Below are positions 37,616-49,959 of a DNA stretch of 64,000 nt, piece after piece. A program made the position numbers and the translations under genes. The notes beneath the pieces were generated by a model. It ran no database searches, was not told where the DNA came from, and saw only the letters and a program-made list of their open reading frames with translations. The stretch is from Xenopus tropicalis (lineage: Eukaryota > Chordata > Amphibia > Anura > Pipidae): the NCBI RefSeq assembly GCF_000004195.4, contig NC_030677.2, positions 56,922,222 to 56,986,221 on the forward strand, written 5' to 3'. Numbering within the stretch: the stretch's first letter is position 1; every line of letters begins with the position of its first letter.

Positions 37616-39046
37616 TTAAACGTGAGGACCTAAAACGATCACCAATATAGGAACATACATTGTTTAATTTATCAAAAATAAAGATCTACAGTTAGAGTTA
37701 CAGATTGCTTGTAAGTGCACCTACAGTTTTTTTCCCTAAGCAAAGTGTCCATTTTAAAGTTCATTTGCCATGCTGCATGGGTCTCCTTCTCAAAGACACC
37801 AACCTCCTAGGACCAAATTTACCCTTGCTCAAACCCATTGTCAATATAAATATGGGTGACTAACACAAAATCTGGCAGGGTCTTCCTTTGGGTGCTCTGG
37901 TATCCTCCCAAACTAAATATTTTCAGGAAGGTTTAACTAGTTCCCTAATGAAATGTAATAGGGAACAGAGTGTAAGCTCAGACTGACATAAATGATTACC
38001 ACCTGTAAATAAATAAATAAATGGAGCTACATAGATTTTCTCTGGTGGCTCATCAATTAATAATTCAGAAAGATTACAGGCACTGGTGCTAAATATATTT
38101 TTCAACAAGATATTGATATATAAATACTATGTGACATTTTAGAATGTACATTGTAAAGAAAATCCATACTGAGTTGTCAAAACAATTTACCAATCATTTG
38201 CGAGGCAGAGAGTTTCAACAAAACACTAAAAGCAGAATGTGTCTATTCTTCCTTATTCTGCATACTGGTGATATAAAACCAAAGCATATCAGCTATGTCA
38301 TATATGGTAACCCTGGCTGTCTAGCCACTGCCACAATAAACTATTGTCACATTTCACTTCTTGAATGACAGTAGCTAAGAGAAGTGATAACAATGTGACG
38401 TCACCAAGCAGAGAATTGGTTACAAAATAACTGTCCCCTTTTAAGAAATATTGCATTTAGGTTTAAGTTAGCCTAGATTATGTTAGAGTATATGTAACTA
38501 TTAACCTGTCTAACTGATACCACTTCAATAAATTTTGTTTTATCTAATTTGATTGCAGAAAAAGATTTTTCTCTGTGACACGAATTGGACATTAAAAGGT
38601 CAGCGTTACAGTTCCCTAAAGGGGACATATTGTATGAAAAACAATATTGTGCCAGTGAATTTTAATCTAAATACAGACGGAATGTGCTCTAAAAAGCAAT
38701 GTTGATTTACTGAAAATTTCTGCAAAAAAAAACCCCACTATTCCCACCCATCTGTGCCACTTCCTGCTGCCTCATTTCCTTAGGCAAAACATTTTTGATA
38801 AAGTTCCTTTGTAAGCACAAAGTCTTCTTATGGGTTGGTTATATCGTTTGCACTTCTGACAACCTGTGGGTTCTGGCAAATATCAGGTGTACTTTTACAT
38901 ATATTCTAGTTTGTTTAATAAATAACAGTAAAAGAAAATTAGTTAAAGGCAACTTATTAAGTAAAACAAATGGGAGTCTGAAAAAAAGTGCAACCAAACC
39001 AAATTTTTTTACAAGTATTGTTTAAGTATATTTTCAAGTTGGCAAG

Positions 39047-39053
<7 letters not shown>

Positions 39054-39103
<50 letters not shown>
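39054..39103. repeat. (TA)n microsatellite abutting a dclk2 donor site
   Basis: About 25 TA dinucleotides. The donor GTAAGACATA of the linker exon (39111-39206) begins 7 bases away. Confidence 0.95.
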
Positions 39104-39106
<3 letters not shown>

Positions 39107-39110
39107 TTAC

Positions 39111-39206
39111 CTGATGCCGGGGATTTACTGCGCCGTGATGTCCCAGGACTTTTGGAACCTGGCGGTCTCGGAGAGCGTGAATATGCTGTTTTCAAGACTC
39201 TACACT
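39111..39206 (-). CDS. dclk2: dclk2 exon: Ser/Arg-rich linker, part 1
   Basis: 96 bp, completing codon 146 and covering residues 147-177 plus one base. The acceptor is ACTTTATAG and the donor CATCAG/GTAAGACATA. It reads ECRVLKTAYSRSPRP, then GSKSPGTSRRSKSPAS. This is the start of the flexible S/P/R-rich region between the doublecortin and kinase halves, a known site of phosphorylation and isoform variation in the DCLK family. A TA tract of about 50 bp starts 7 bases into the intron beyond its donor site. Confidence 0.94.
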
Positions 39207-39966
39207 CTATAAAGTAATGCAGATGACAAATGTGAGCAAAACACAGAACTGCTGCAAAGCTTAGTCATAATGCTGGAGAAAGAGTTTTTTGGTCTCATTG
39301 CTTGTGGTAAAAAATTAGCAGAAGAATTTACTAAAATGAAAAATTGGGAATAACATCAGAAAAAACTGGGGTACCTACAATAGCCCTCTTAATTCAATTA
39401 CCCAGGCCCAAATTTATAAGATTCCACTAGTCATTTAGTCAGTGTTGCCTTTAGCATAAAACAGGATTTCTGTACAGTAGACATTTTGGACAGACACATC
39501 TAAGGCTGCAGTATACAGGTCAGTGATGAATTCATACAGAACTTGTCCCGCTGTGAGCTGGCAACCCTGCCAACAGCAAACTAAATACTGTGAGAGACTC
39601 AGAATAGATGGGAAGGTGCTTCTTCCTCATGTTACATTAAGTAATCAGCCACATATGGAATATGCTCTGTAATATTAATCAGAAGACACAGGATGGAGTA
39701 ACAGCAGACTGATTCGGGTTAATCCCACCAGTACATGATCCTTTTACATGTCAAGACTGGCAGAAGTAAAATAATATATTTTAAGTGAAAAAGACCTACA
39801 TATGGTCATGCAGAGCAGCCTCTGCAGGCATACGTGTATTCCCTTTACACATTCATTGCATAAGCAGAGTTAAACCTTGGAATGCAAAAGCATATTAGAC
39901 ACACATCCACACAAAATACTTAAGCTTTTGAATGTTAATGGTTTTCCTGCTTCTCTTTGTAGTTAC
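39207..39966 (-). other. dclk2: dclk2 intron, nothing recognised
   Basis: 760 bp. No repeat recognised. Confidence 0.7.
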
Positions 39967-40066
39967 CATGATCCAGAACAAAGTCGTCCTGCGCATAACG
40001 GTATTTCTCTGGTCCACAGGCAATAAAAACATCATCCTCTCCAAAGAAATCCTGCAAACATGTTAC
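39967..40066 (-). CDS. dclk2: dclk2 exon: end of DCX2
   Basis: 100 bp, residues 113-145 plus one base of codon 146. The acceptor is CTATTACAG at 40067 and the donor CATG/GTAACT. It encodes [20 protein letters not shown] followed by [13 protein letters not shown], the C-terminal half of doublecortin domain 2. The acidic FGEDDVF stretch and the conserved CGPEK end the fold. It joins in phase to DGKQ of the previous exon and splits a Glu codon with the next one. Confidence 0.96.
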
Positions 40067-40219
40067 CTGTAATAGTAAAAGAAACAAAAATGTCAGAACT
40101 GTTTTCAGAAAGCACAAAGGAAATAATAATTGCAGATAAAACCCATATGGCAGTGTTTCTTGGCTGTAATTTTAGTGAAGTTCAGATGAAACAAATTTAG
40201 AAAATGCATTTTGAATGGT

Positions 40220-40480
40220 ATTTTTGAATGGTGGCTTTTGAATTATTTAACGTTTCGTTCAGCAACTCTTGTTTGGAATTTTCAGTAGCTGTCTGGTTGT
40301 TAGGGTCTAATTTACCGTAGCGACTAGGCAGTGGTTTGATTGAGAGACTAAAGGATAATTGGCTTAAATAATTTTAAGTAATATTAAGTGACAATAACAA
40401 TATTGTAGCCTCAAAAAGCAATAAGGTTATTGGCTGGCCAGGGTCAGTGTTCTGAAAGCTTAAATGCAGGAGAAAGAGAA
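40220..40480. mobile_element. T2-like MITE fragment
   Basis: The internal part of the 13004/18723 family (TCTGGTTGTTAGGGTCTAAT...GACTAGGCAGTGGTTTG). The TTAA ends are not recognisable. Confidence 0.6.
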
Positions 40481-40865
40481 GGAAAGGTACAATCACTGCA
40501 AATTCTCCTAACAGGAGTACCAGCCCGGGGTATAAGGTAAGTGATTACAATCACTGGGGGGGCCTAACATTTTGACACCCCCCCCCCCAGTGGACATTCA
40601 CAGGTCAATGATGGCTTCCTACCCATGTTTCTTTTCTTTACATTTTTAAAACTGTCTTGTCATATAAATGGAATATAACATAAAACTATATCTCTTATAT
40701 ATTTTTCCTGACAATATGAACAAACAATACCTAGCAACACTGCAAACCATCCAACACTGCCATCTGTTCCTGAAGGTCTGTGCTACTTTAATGGAGACCT
40801 CTGGGACATTTTCTTATATATTCTCCTGTTGTAGGGACACTTAGATATATTTGAGGCTAGAACAT

Positions 40866-41207
40866 TAAAGGTGGCCACACACGTGGCGATTTCCGATCTT
40901 GTGTGACCATCGGTCGCACGAAAGATCGTACAATCGGCCACTAACCGTTCAGGGCTGAAACGGCAGATAAGGAGGTAGAAACAATAGGATTTCTACCTCC
41001 TTCTGCCGATTCAGCCCTGAAGGCAGATTTTGATCAGGCGCCTTCTATGGCGCCCGATAAAAATCTTTTAACCTGGCCGATCGGTGAGTCGACCGATATC
41101 AGCAGCTTCCTGCGATATCGGTCGACTCGCCGACTTGCCATACACGCACCGAATATCGTACGAAATGGGGTTTCATACGATATTATCGGTGCGTGTATGG
41201 CCAGCTT
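40866..41207. mobile_element. Palindromic MITE (GGTGGCCACACACG termini)
   Basis: AAAGGTGGCCACACACG at the left is matched by CGTGTATGGCCAGCTT at the right. Nested inverted pairs lie inside (TTTCTACCTCCTT and its complement near 40975; CCGATATCAGCAG and GATATCGGTCGACTC near 41095). Short flanking T/A-rich borders give no certain duplication. Confidence 0.65.
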
Positions 41208-42833
41208 AATACAGATTTCTTTTAGAGCACACAATTAAGTGTCTCTCTTTCTGTAATTTTGCATAAGGTGGTTAGGTTTTATTTGGAATGCACAGGTTTT
41301 TACAGTGAAATTTCTGAAAGAAATAGGAACAGCTCACACATATTGTTCTAATATTCTGTTGCATACCATTCGGACAAAAGGGAAAAAGGCAGATTGCCAG
41401 CACATTTCTGAAAACAGCTGACTCTATCCAGCTGCTCTGGATGAATAGCATTTAGCAGCAGTGTGTAGGACTATGTAAACTTCCCACCCTAGGAGCTTAG
41501 CTGATCTGTCCACGTTTTCCCTTGGCCCTTCACTATATCTGGGAAAGTGAACACGTTTCACAGACCCAGAACAATATAGACACTACACAGAACAGCTTGG
41601 CACAAATCACACAAAGGGAAGATCTCTACACACCAAATAAATCACAGTAAAATTCACAAGACATAAATCTTTAGCTTAAAAATAACATTGTGCAACCTTA
41701 TAAATCCATGAGAGTTATACAATTGGGGTCAGAGATTGGGGGCGCCAGGCATGGCAAGAATGCTAAAGAATGAATCTCCAGCTTTTGGTTAGATGTTGAA
41801 AATGCATCATCTTAAGTTGGGGGGGGATACCCGGTTGCTGGATTTATATGCTAAATATAACAATTGTTAAAGATTATAATAGGATTATCATTTTTCCTCC
41901 TGGGGCCCCTTTCTGCCCTAAATCTGACCCTGATTTTAAGAAAAGTGAGCAACAAGCCTTAACGACAATTTAAAGACAATGCAAGGTTTTGCAATTTTGC
42001 AATTTAAGGACAAATGCAAATAGTGGATTTGTGCTTCCTTTATGTCGGTTAACAGGATGTGCCTGACTGCTTGACTCAGGGAAAAGAACGAGGAAAGAAT
42101 AGTAGGAACCAATGAACATTCCTATAGGGGAATGTAATAAAAAAAGTTTTACCAAGTCTAGTAAAACCATTGTATGCTGTATAGCTTATTTAGGGCTGCC
42201 TCCACTGCTGCAAATTGACTTTTGTAGTCTTTTTGAGTAGGATTAGAACAATATCAACTGGCTCAGACTTTAAACTACCACATTGTAGCAATGAAAAAAA
42301 AAAAATTTTTTAAAAAAAAAACACAAAACAAACAAAGCTTATGGGGGGGGGTGGGATAGCGCAGATACAGGGGCAATAGCGATAGTTATAACGCAGCACA
42401 GACTAGGGGTAGGCAAGAGAGGCTCCAAACGCTGTGCCCCCCAATCGCTGCGCCCTAGCCAGCTGCCTCTTCTGCCTACCCCTAGTTCCGGCCCTGGAGA
42501 CGAAGTAACTGTCATTGGCAAAAGCCTTGGCTTTGTGTCATGTTGTTAATACGGCTGGACGGAAAATGTTGTTGTGCCCGAGCACCAGCAACATTTAGTG
42601 CTGAATCATTAGGGGTAGAAGCCTTTTGTTGCTACCCCCATATCTGATGATTCAGCTCTGAACGTTAGTCGAGTGAGATTAAGATCATTCAAACGAATGA
42701 TCTTAATATGCTAATTGTAACATGTATAGCCACCAATAGGTCACTAGTGATTGTAATCACACCCCAGGCTGGTGCTCCCATTAGCAAAAAACTGCACCAG
42801 CCTAGGGTACTTCTGTATGAGTACCAATCGACA

Positions 42834-43000
42834 TTATTATTATTATTAACATTTATTTATAAAGCGCCAACATATTCCGCAATACTGTACAATAAGTGGG
42901 TTTCATACATTCGATATACAGATTAACATATAAAGCAATCATTAACCGATACAAGAGGTGAAGAGGGCCCTGCCCGAAAGAGCTTACAATCTATAAATAT
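42834..43000 (-). mobile_element. LINE 3' tail, L2-like, 5' truncated
   Basis: On the minus strand it reads GATTGTAAGCTCTTTCGGGC...GGCGCTTTATAAATAAATG and ends in an (AAT)n tract at 42834-42848. The same tail ends the LINE at 46067. Truncation at the 5' side is typical of LINE retrotransposition. Confidence 0.65.
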
Positions 43001-43031
43001 TTACTTTGTTTCTTCCATCTCACCAGATGTA

Positions 43032-44650
43032 CAGTGGTGTGAAAAACTATTTGCCCCCTTCCTGATTTCTTATTCTTTTGCATGTTTGTCACACTTAAAT
43101 GTTTCTGCTCATCAAAAACCGTTAACTATTAGTCAAAGATAACATAATTGAACACAAAATGCAGTTTTTAAATGAAGGTTTACGTTATTAAGGGAGAAAA
43201 AAATTCCAAATCTACATGGCCCTGTGTGAAAAAGTGATTGCCCCCCTTGTTAAAAAATAACTTAACTGTGGTTTATCACATCGGAGTTCAATTTCTGTAG
43301 TCACCCCCAGGCCTGATTACTGCCACACCTGTTTCAATCAAGAAATCACTTAAATAGGAGCTACCTGACACAGAGAAGTAGCCCAAAAGCACCTCAAAAG
43401 CTAGACATCATGCCAAGATCCAAAGAAATTCAGGAACAAATGAGAACAAAAGTAATTGAGATCTATCAGTCTGGTAAAGGTTATAAAGCCATTTCTAAAG
43501 CTTTGGGACTCCAGCGAACCACAGTGAGAGCCATTATCCACAAATGGCAAAAACATGGAACAGTGGTGAACCTTCCCAGGAGTGGCCGGCCGACCAAAAT
43601 TACCCCAAGAGCGCAGAGACAACTCATCCGAGAGGCCACAAAAGACCCCAGGACAACATCTAAAGAACTGCAGGCCTCACTTGCCTCAATTAAGGTCAGT
43701 GTTCACGACTCCACCATAAGAAAGAGACTGGGCAAAAACGACCTGCATGGCAGATTTCCAAGGCGCAAACCATTTTTAAGCAAAAAGAACATTATGGCTC
43801 GTCTCAATTTTGCTAAAAAACATCTCAATGATTGCCAAGACTTTTGGGAAAATACCTTGTGGACCGACGAGACAAAAGTTGAACTTTTTGGAAGGTGGGT
43901 GTCCCGTTACATCTGGCGTAAAAGTAACACAGCATTTCAGAAAAAGAACATCATACCAACAGTAAAATATGGTGGTGGTAGTGTGATGGTATGGGGTTGT
44001 TTTGCTGCTTCAGGACCTGGAAGGCTTGCTGTGATAGATGGAACCATGAATTCTACTGTCTACCAAAAAATCCTGAAGGAGAATGTCCGGCCATCTGTTC
44101 GTCAACTCAAGCTGAAGCGATCTTGGGTGCTGCAGCAGGACAATGACCCAAAACACACCAGCAAATCCACCTCTGAATGGCTGAAGAAAAACAAAATGAA
44201 GACTTTGGAGTGGCCTAGTCAAAGTCCTGACCTGAATCCTATTGAGATGTTGTGGCATGACCTTAAAAAGGCGGTTCATGCTAGAAAACCCTCAAATAAA
44301 GCTGAATTACAACAATTCTGCAAAGATGAGTGGGCCAAAATTCCTCCAGAGCGCTGTAAAAGACTCGTTGCAAGTTATCGCAAACGCTTGATTGCAGTTA
44401 TTGCTGCTAAGGGTGGCCCAACCAGTTATTAGGTTCAGGGGGCAATTACTTTTTCACACAGGGCCATGTAGGTTTGGATTTTTTTTCTCCCTAAATAATA
44501 AAAGCCCTCATTTAAAAACTGCATTTTGTGTTTACTTGTGTTATCTTTGACTAATAGTTAAATGTGTTTGATGATCAGAAACATTTTGTGTGACAAACAT
44601 GCAAAAGAATAAGAAATCAGGAAGGGGGCAAATAGTTTTTCACACCACTG
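43032..44650 (+). mobile_element. Tc1-type DNA transposon, apparently intact
   Basis: 1619 bp flanked by TA at 43030-43031 and 44651-44652. The outer 63 bp of the termini (CAGTGGTGTGAAAAACTATT...) look like perfect inverted copies. Similarity continues imperfectly to about 210 bp, including a second inner stretch, as in inverted-repeat/direct-repeat Tc1 elements. It encodes one uninterrupted transposase (43410-44432). It sits in a dclk2 intron in the opposite direction to the gene. Near-identity of the ends and an open frame suggest recent insertion. Confidence 0.95.
43410..44432 (+). CDS. Tc1-family transposase, full length
   Basis: 340 residues, the usual length for Tc1 transposases, with no stop or frameshift. 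The enzyme cuts the element at its termini and pastes it into TA sites. The N-terminal half has the paired-like helix-turn-helix DNA-binding domain (GKGYKAISKALGLQRTTVRA, then a second HTH after RSGRPTKI, a GRPR-type AT-hook). The catalytic triad is visible: Asp in LWTDETKVELFG (about 152), Asp in QQDNDPKHTS (about 244) and Glu in SPDLNPIEMLWHD (about 279), i.e. DD34E. The GGGSVMVWGCFA glycine-rich box lies between. The first ATG after the left terminus gives MPRSKEIQEQ, the expected start. Whether it is expressed is not shown. Confidence 0.96.
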   Translation: MPRSKEIQEQMRTKVIEIYQSGKGYKAISKALGLQRTTVRAIIHKWQKHGTVVNLPRSGRPTKITPRAQRQLIREATKDPRTTSKELQASLASIKVSVHDSTIRKRLGKNDLHGRFPRRKPFLSKKNIMARLNFAKKHLNDCQDFWENTLWTDETKVELFGRWVSRYIWRKSNTAFQKKNIIPTVKYGGGSVMVWGCFAASGPGRLAVIDGTMNSTVYQKILKENVRPSVRQLKLKRSWVLQQDNDPKHTSKSTSEWLKKNKMKTLEWPSQSPDLNPIEMLWHDLKKAVHARKPSNKAELQQFCKDEWAKIPPERCKRLVASYRKRLIAVIAAKGGPTSY

Positions 44651-46300
44651 TACATATGCAGTAGAGTGAGAAGCTGAACTTTAAGCAAGAAAAATGGCTT
44701 TTTCCTTCTGTTGCGCATGCGTCAGGCTGAGGCAACATAATAAAGAAGTGAATAAAGATGATGTAGTGGTGCTGATGCAGAAGTACCCTGGGCTAGTGAA
44801 GTATTCAGCTAACAGGAGGAGCATCTGGGGTATCAGGTGAGATAAACTATTATAATCCATACCTCCCAACATTTGACAAATGCAAAGAGTGACATAAAAA
44901 AAAAAAAAATAGCGCAGGGAAAATTTTTGACCACACCCCTTTTTGAGACAACAAGCCCTAAATACTACTGCCATTTTACAAAATTTGGCACATTATGTAA
45001 AGTTTATGTAAAAAAATCAGGAAATTTGGGAGGTAATCAATGGAGGGTGTGTAACATTCTAGCAACTTTAATTCCCTTTAAGGGCTCTTACATACAAGCG
45101 TTTTTACCTGCATTTCCCTGCACTGGATCATTCATGCATTCCAGGGCCGGGGAATGCACAGAGAAATGCAGACCTGTATTTTCTATGTGACCAAACTCAT
45201 TGTGGTGCAGGAAAGCGCTGAAAGCAAGTGGAAAGCATCAAGTTGTGTTCCCCCCCTGTTTGGCCAGACAGGTTCATATACCAGCCAGGTGGCAACCTTG
45301 AGCAAAATCTGAAACTCTTCCATGTAGATATCTATTCATTTATTTATTTAGTATACCCTCACTGCTTTAATAATCATTTTGCAATCTGAAAACTGTAGAT
45401 CAGCTGACTGAATCCATCCAATTTTTGTTAATAAGGATATGCTGCAAAAGCACATGAAAGCTGTGTCTCCAAAGTTACATTGTACTCTACATAGCTTGAA
45501 AAGGCCTGAGGGGATTAGGGTTGTGGCCTAAAACACTCATATTTTTGTTATGCTGAAAAACAGCAAATGTCCAGACACTAAACTCACAGAACCACAGGGA
45601 ATCTAGTCAGTGTTTAATCTCCGAATTTGTTTGCTATTGCACATTCGAATGGTTTATGAAACCACCAAGTGCTCACCAGGGAATAACAATAAATGTGAAT
45701 GCTTATCAAGAAGCCTCGCACTGGCCTATAGTAACAGGCACTGCAGAAAAATAACAATGTCATTATGTATTTATCTTTATCTGGTATAACATTTGTAGGG
45801 CATGATACTTGGCATATTTTTTTCATAGGCAAAAATACAGCATGTGGCGCTCTATAGTCTGATAAAAGTCAACTGAAAGATGCATCTGTTGTTAATTGTA
45901 GTAGGGTTGACTTTTGGCATATTGTAAATATGTCACTAAGTGCCACAGCATTCATGAAGAAATAATTTTGACCCTTTCTAAATTTGGTCCCTTTAGTATA
46001 CATTGTTTCTATAATATACACAGGGTCATATACAAATATTTCCTTAGCTTCCAGTATAAGACAAGATTAATTATTATTAACGTGTATTTATAAAGCACCA
46101 ACATATTCCGCGGCACTGTACAATAATTGGGTTTATACATTGGACATACAGAATTACATACAAAGTAACTAATAACTGATACAAGAGGTGAAGGAGGACC
46201 CTGCCCAAAAGAGCTTACAATCTATAATAAGAGGGGGGTTGCGACACAAGGTGTGCGAGTGGGTAAGATTAGAATTAAGCAAGGTAAGAGATGTACCGCA

Positions 46301-46759
46301 GTTTAAATTAACTTTTAGTATCTTGCAGAATGGCCAATTCTAAGCAATTTTAAACTGGACTTCATTATTTATTTTGTATAATTTTCTAAATTATTTCCCT
46401 TTTTTCCTGACTCTTTCCAGCTTTCAAATGGGGGTCAATGACCCTGGAAGCCAAAAAAAACTTATTTTCTGAGGCTATAATTTTATTGTTATTACTTTTT
46501 ATTACTTATGTTTCTGTCCAGGCCTTCTCCTATTCATATTCCAGTCTCTTGTTCAAACCACTTCCTGGTTGCTAAGGTAATTTGTACCCTAGCAACCAGA
46601 TAGATGCTGAATTTAAAACAGGAAAGCTTCTGAATAAAAAGTGAAATAATTAAAAAAAAACACAAATAAAAAAATAATGAAGACCAATTGCAAATTGTCT
46701 CAGAATATTACTCTCTACATCATACTAAAAGTCACCTTAAAGGTGAACAACCCCTTTAA
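46301..46759. mobile_element. T2-like MITE nested in the LINE
   Basis: It begins at TTTAAATTAACTTTTAGTAT and ends AAGGTGAACAACCCCTTTAA. Only the right TTAA border is preserved; the left terminus is missing. It belongs to the 13004/18723 family. Confidence 0.7.
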
Positions 46760-47081
46760 TGAGGGTAAGCTTCTCTAAATAAATGCGTTTTAAGAGATCT
46801 TTTAAAAAGGAAGAAAGAGTGGGAGAAAGTCAGATAGAACGTGGGAGTGAATTTCAGAGAACGGGTGCAGCCCTAGCAAAATCTTGAATGAGAGTGTGTG
46901 AGGAGGCAATAAGGGAGAGGAGTTGAGGAGCAGGTAATTAGCGGGGCATAACAAGTGGGTTGGTTGGTATGTAGAGATACGTTCAGAGATGCAGGGTGGA
47001 GCAGACTTGTGAACAGCTTCAAACATGAGGGTCAATAGTTTGAATTTTTTTCTGAATGGTAGCGGAAGCCAGTGCAGGGCT

Positions 47082-47291
47082 GAGGTGCCGGGACTGGCAG
47101 AGTGGAATGGCAGAGGAGGAGCAGTTGCTGAGGTGCAGGAGTTGGCAGAGTGGAATGGCAGAGGAGGAGCATTTTCTGAGGTGCAGGAGTTGGCAGAGTG
47201 GAATGGCAGAGGAGGAGCAGTTGCTGAGGTGCAGGAGTTGGCAGCGTGGAATGGCAGAGGAGGAGCAGTTGCTGAGGTGCAGGAGTTGGCA
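47082..47291. repeat. 48 bp minisatellite, 4.4 units
   Basis: Units start GAGGTGCAGGAGTTGGCAGA and contain ATGGCAGAGGAGGAGC. There are four full copies (47082-47273) and part of a fifth. A 48 bp unit is divisible by 3, so all frames stay open on both strands. Confidence 0.92.
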
Positions 47292-48999
47292 CATTATATT
47301 TTAATTACTTTAAAACACTTTAATTTTTTGATGTTACTGTTCCTTTAAGGCAGTATTGGGACATCCAAGCAGAGATAGCAAGCAGGCAGGAAGAGACTTG
47401 AGTTAAGAGCTCTGGGTTGAGATTGGGAGAGAAGAGATAGATCTGAATATTGTCAGTAAAGAGGAGGTTATGAAAACCATATGAGTTTATTAGTTTGCCA
47501 AGGAAGAAAGTATAGAGAAAAAATAAAGCACCCATGACAGAGCTTTGAGGAACCCCAAGCGAAAGCGGTATAGGAGAGGATGATACTCCATTGTAAGAGA
47601 CACTAAATGAGCAATCTGAGATGTAAGATGAAAACCAGGACAAGGCAGTGTCATGAAGGCCAAGAAAACGGAGGGACTGGAGGAGGAGAGGGTGATCATT
47701 AGTGTCAAAAGCAGCTGAAAGATGAAGTATTATCAGTGAGAAGGGATTTCTGATGGCACAGGTTGTAACAAATGTGTATATTTTACTACCAAATATCATG
47801 TGGTTTCTCAGTAGTTTATTCGGTGCTAACACTTCTATTATTCACGTATTTAGTATGTGTAACAAGGCTTAATTAAAGTCATCAACAGTTCTTAATGATT
47901 ATATGCACAACAGATGGGTATTAGATAAAAAAAAAAAAAAAAAAAAGAAGAACTGTGCTGACAAGTGATTTCAATGCCTTTTTCTATTACAAAATTGAAA
48001 CATTTGTATGTTTGTATATTATGCAGTGGGAACTAAGGGAAAGAAGACTACCAGCCACACGAGTTAGCATGGCTTCAGGTTTCCATCTTTGAAACCTAAT
48101 GAGATTTTTATTTCAAAATTTAATAAATAAGCAATGAAAAATAATTTTGTGAATAGCAACAAAATCACAAAAAATGTATACATTCTCCCCTTAATTTCTG
48201 ATTGAAGGAGCTGGGAGGAGGCGGATAGCTTTTGCCATGAGTTGTTAAAGTCTATGGGAGAGAGAAAGCAATGTATATATCTGCTTAATGCTTTATTATT
48301 TTGTTATCGGTTGGTTTCCAATGTGGACAGAATTTCTGATTCAGCAGCTTTTAGCTTCACTAAACAGATTTCATTCTTGAGATTTAACGAAGCATAAATA
48401 GGTTGTAAAAGTGGCTAAGAGCTTCTTAGATTCCCTGTGGTTTTGTTCACACACAATTACAGTTTTACAATAATCACATTTTTAGATCTATTGTTGCCTA
48501 AACACTATTGCCTTTATACTTTTCTGTACACAGCTTATACAATGATGAATGGAATAAAAGTAACATTTGCAAATTTAAAAGTGTGTTTGAATGAAGATTT
48601 CTATAAAATCGAAAAAGTATATACCTATATAAGAGCATCAAAATTACTGCTTTTATTTTTAATGTAAATCAGTTAGGGACAAATGCTATTTATACTATAA
48701 GGATGTTTATAACAGAATATCTAAACTGTGATTATATATACAGATCACCTGCTACTAGTATCTCAAACCTGCTCTGATTTTCCATCACTGGAAAAGTTAA
48801 AGCAATGAGTTATTAATTTAAAAGGTTTCAACATATCTGTACAACTACAGAATGAAATCCTATTCTATCATACCCTTTAAAATAATGCACTAACAATTAA
48901 AAAACAAGCATCAATATTACCTTTGTGAAGCCTTGTAATGTGCATAAATGTAAGTAACAGAGTCTAATTTATAACAAGGGTTATTTATGTGTGCTGTAT

Positions 49000-49075
49000 A
49001 TACAGCCGAAACATCAGTTTGATGTTTGAACAATAAATGAACTTTTTTCTTCACCATAAGTCCTGTGAGTGTGGT
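49000..49075 (+). repeat. Repeat tail with GCCGAAACATCAG and AATAAA
   Basis: The perfect hairpin GCTGTATATACAGC is directly followed by CGAAACATCAG, then CAATAAATGAAC and a T run. The arrangement is the same as in the tails at 4040 and 10371. Confidence 0.45.
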
Positions 49076-49166
49076 ATTCATGTTGCTGTAAATTTTCCGT
49101 TTTTCAACACTGCACCCAGGCATCCAGTGACTACTGTATACGTGAGTGCCGGATTCATACATTCTA

Positions 49167-49271
<105 letters not shown>

Positions 49272-49959
49272 TTACAGTAGCCTTAAACATAACTGAAAAT
49301 AAAAGCAATTACATGAGCTTATATTTGTACAGTACACAGAAAAAATTTGTCTTTTTATTCCGAGACAACAAAGGCCTTTGGTAATAACCTCCTGCTAATT
49401 CAGAAAGGAATATTCCTGCTGAGTCTGAGGGAAGCGTCATGTGAGATGCTGTTATCCAATGCCAAGGAGCAATTTACATCTTAAAGCAAAAGCCATTAAC
49501 ATGCTCTGCAGCTTACAAGCTCTATGTCAGACAAACAAAATAAAAAGAATATATTTAATCCTGGGCTACTACAGGTACAGGATATCTTATCCATAAAGCC
49601 TCAAAACACAACAAAACTATTGTGCATAGTGTCCCTTTTAGACAAATAAGTTTTAACTATTTTGCTTGTTCTCTGTAGGGATGTGCTGAATCCAGGATTT
49701 GGCTGAACTAACCCTAGCCATTTTTGCTGGATTCGGGATTTACAGATCCAGTAATCCATAATAAAAAAAAATAGGGTTTGGATTGGGTTTGTTTGGTATT
49801 TAGCCAAAATCTATTCAGGAAGAGCATTTGTTGCTATTATTAGAGTTATGTACACTAATTAGTGAAGTGAAATATTAAATGAGTGCATAAGTGGCCAAGC
49901 ATTGGGTCTTGTATTGTGTATATTACAGGGGTACCAAGGAAAATATTATAAAACTGTAA

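Larger units (their letters stand above)
34948..39110 (-). other. dclk2: dclk2 intron with minisatellite and two MITEs
   Basis: 4163 bp. It contains an inverted minisatellite (35580-35884), a TTAA MITE (36034-36457), a fold-back element (37298-37615), and a (TA)n tract next to the donor (39054-39103). The rest is unassigned. Confidence 0.8.
46067..47832 (-). pseudogene. L2-like LINE remnant
   Basis: The minus-strand frame 47320-47832 reads [20 protein letters not shown] and [16 protein letters not shown], a reverse transcriptase palm. The catalytic YADD position reads FTDN, which destroys the site, and the GVPQG glycine has become Ser. The element continues leftward with coding and UTR remnants, a 48 bp minisatellite and a nested TTAA MITE. 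It ends in the tail GATTGTAAGCTCTTTTGGGC...GGTGCTTTATAAATACACG followed by AATAATAATT. Dead copy. Confidence 0.75.

Noticed and set aside
39935..40117. A short protein starting [11 protein letters not shown] upstream of the DCX2 sequence
   Set aside because: The first half is intron read-through. A clean acceptor at 40067 marks the exon start.
47025..47348. Overlapping frames on both strands at the 48 bp repeat
   Set aside because: A repeat length divisible by three leaves every frame open; no protein family resembles them.
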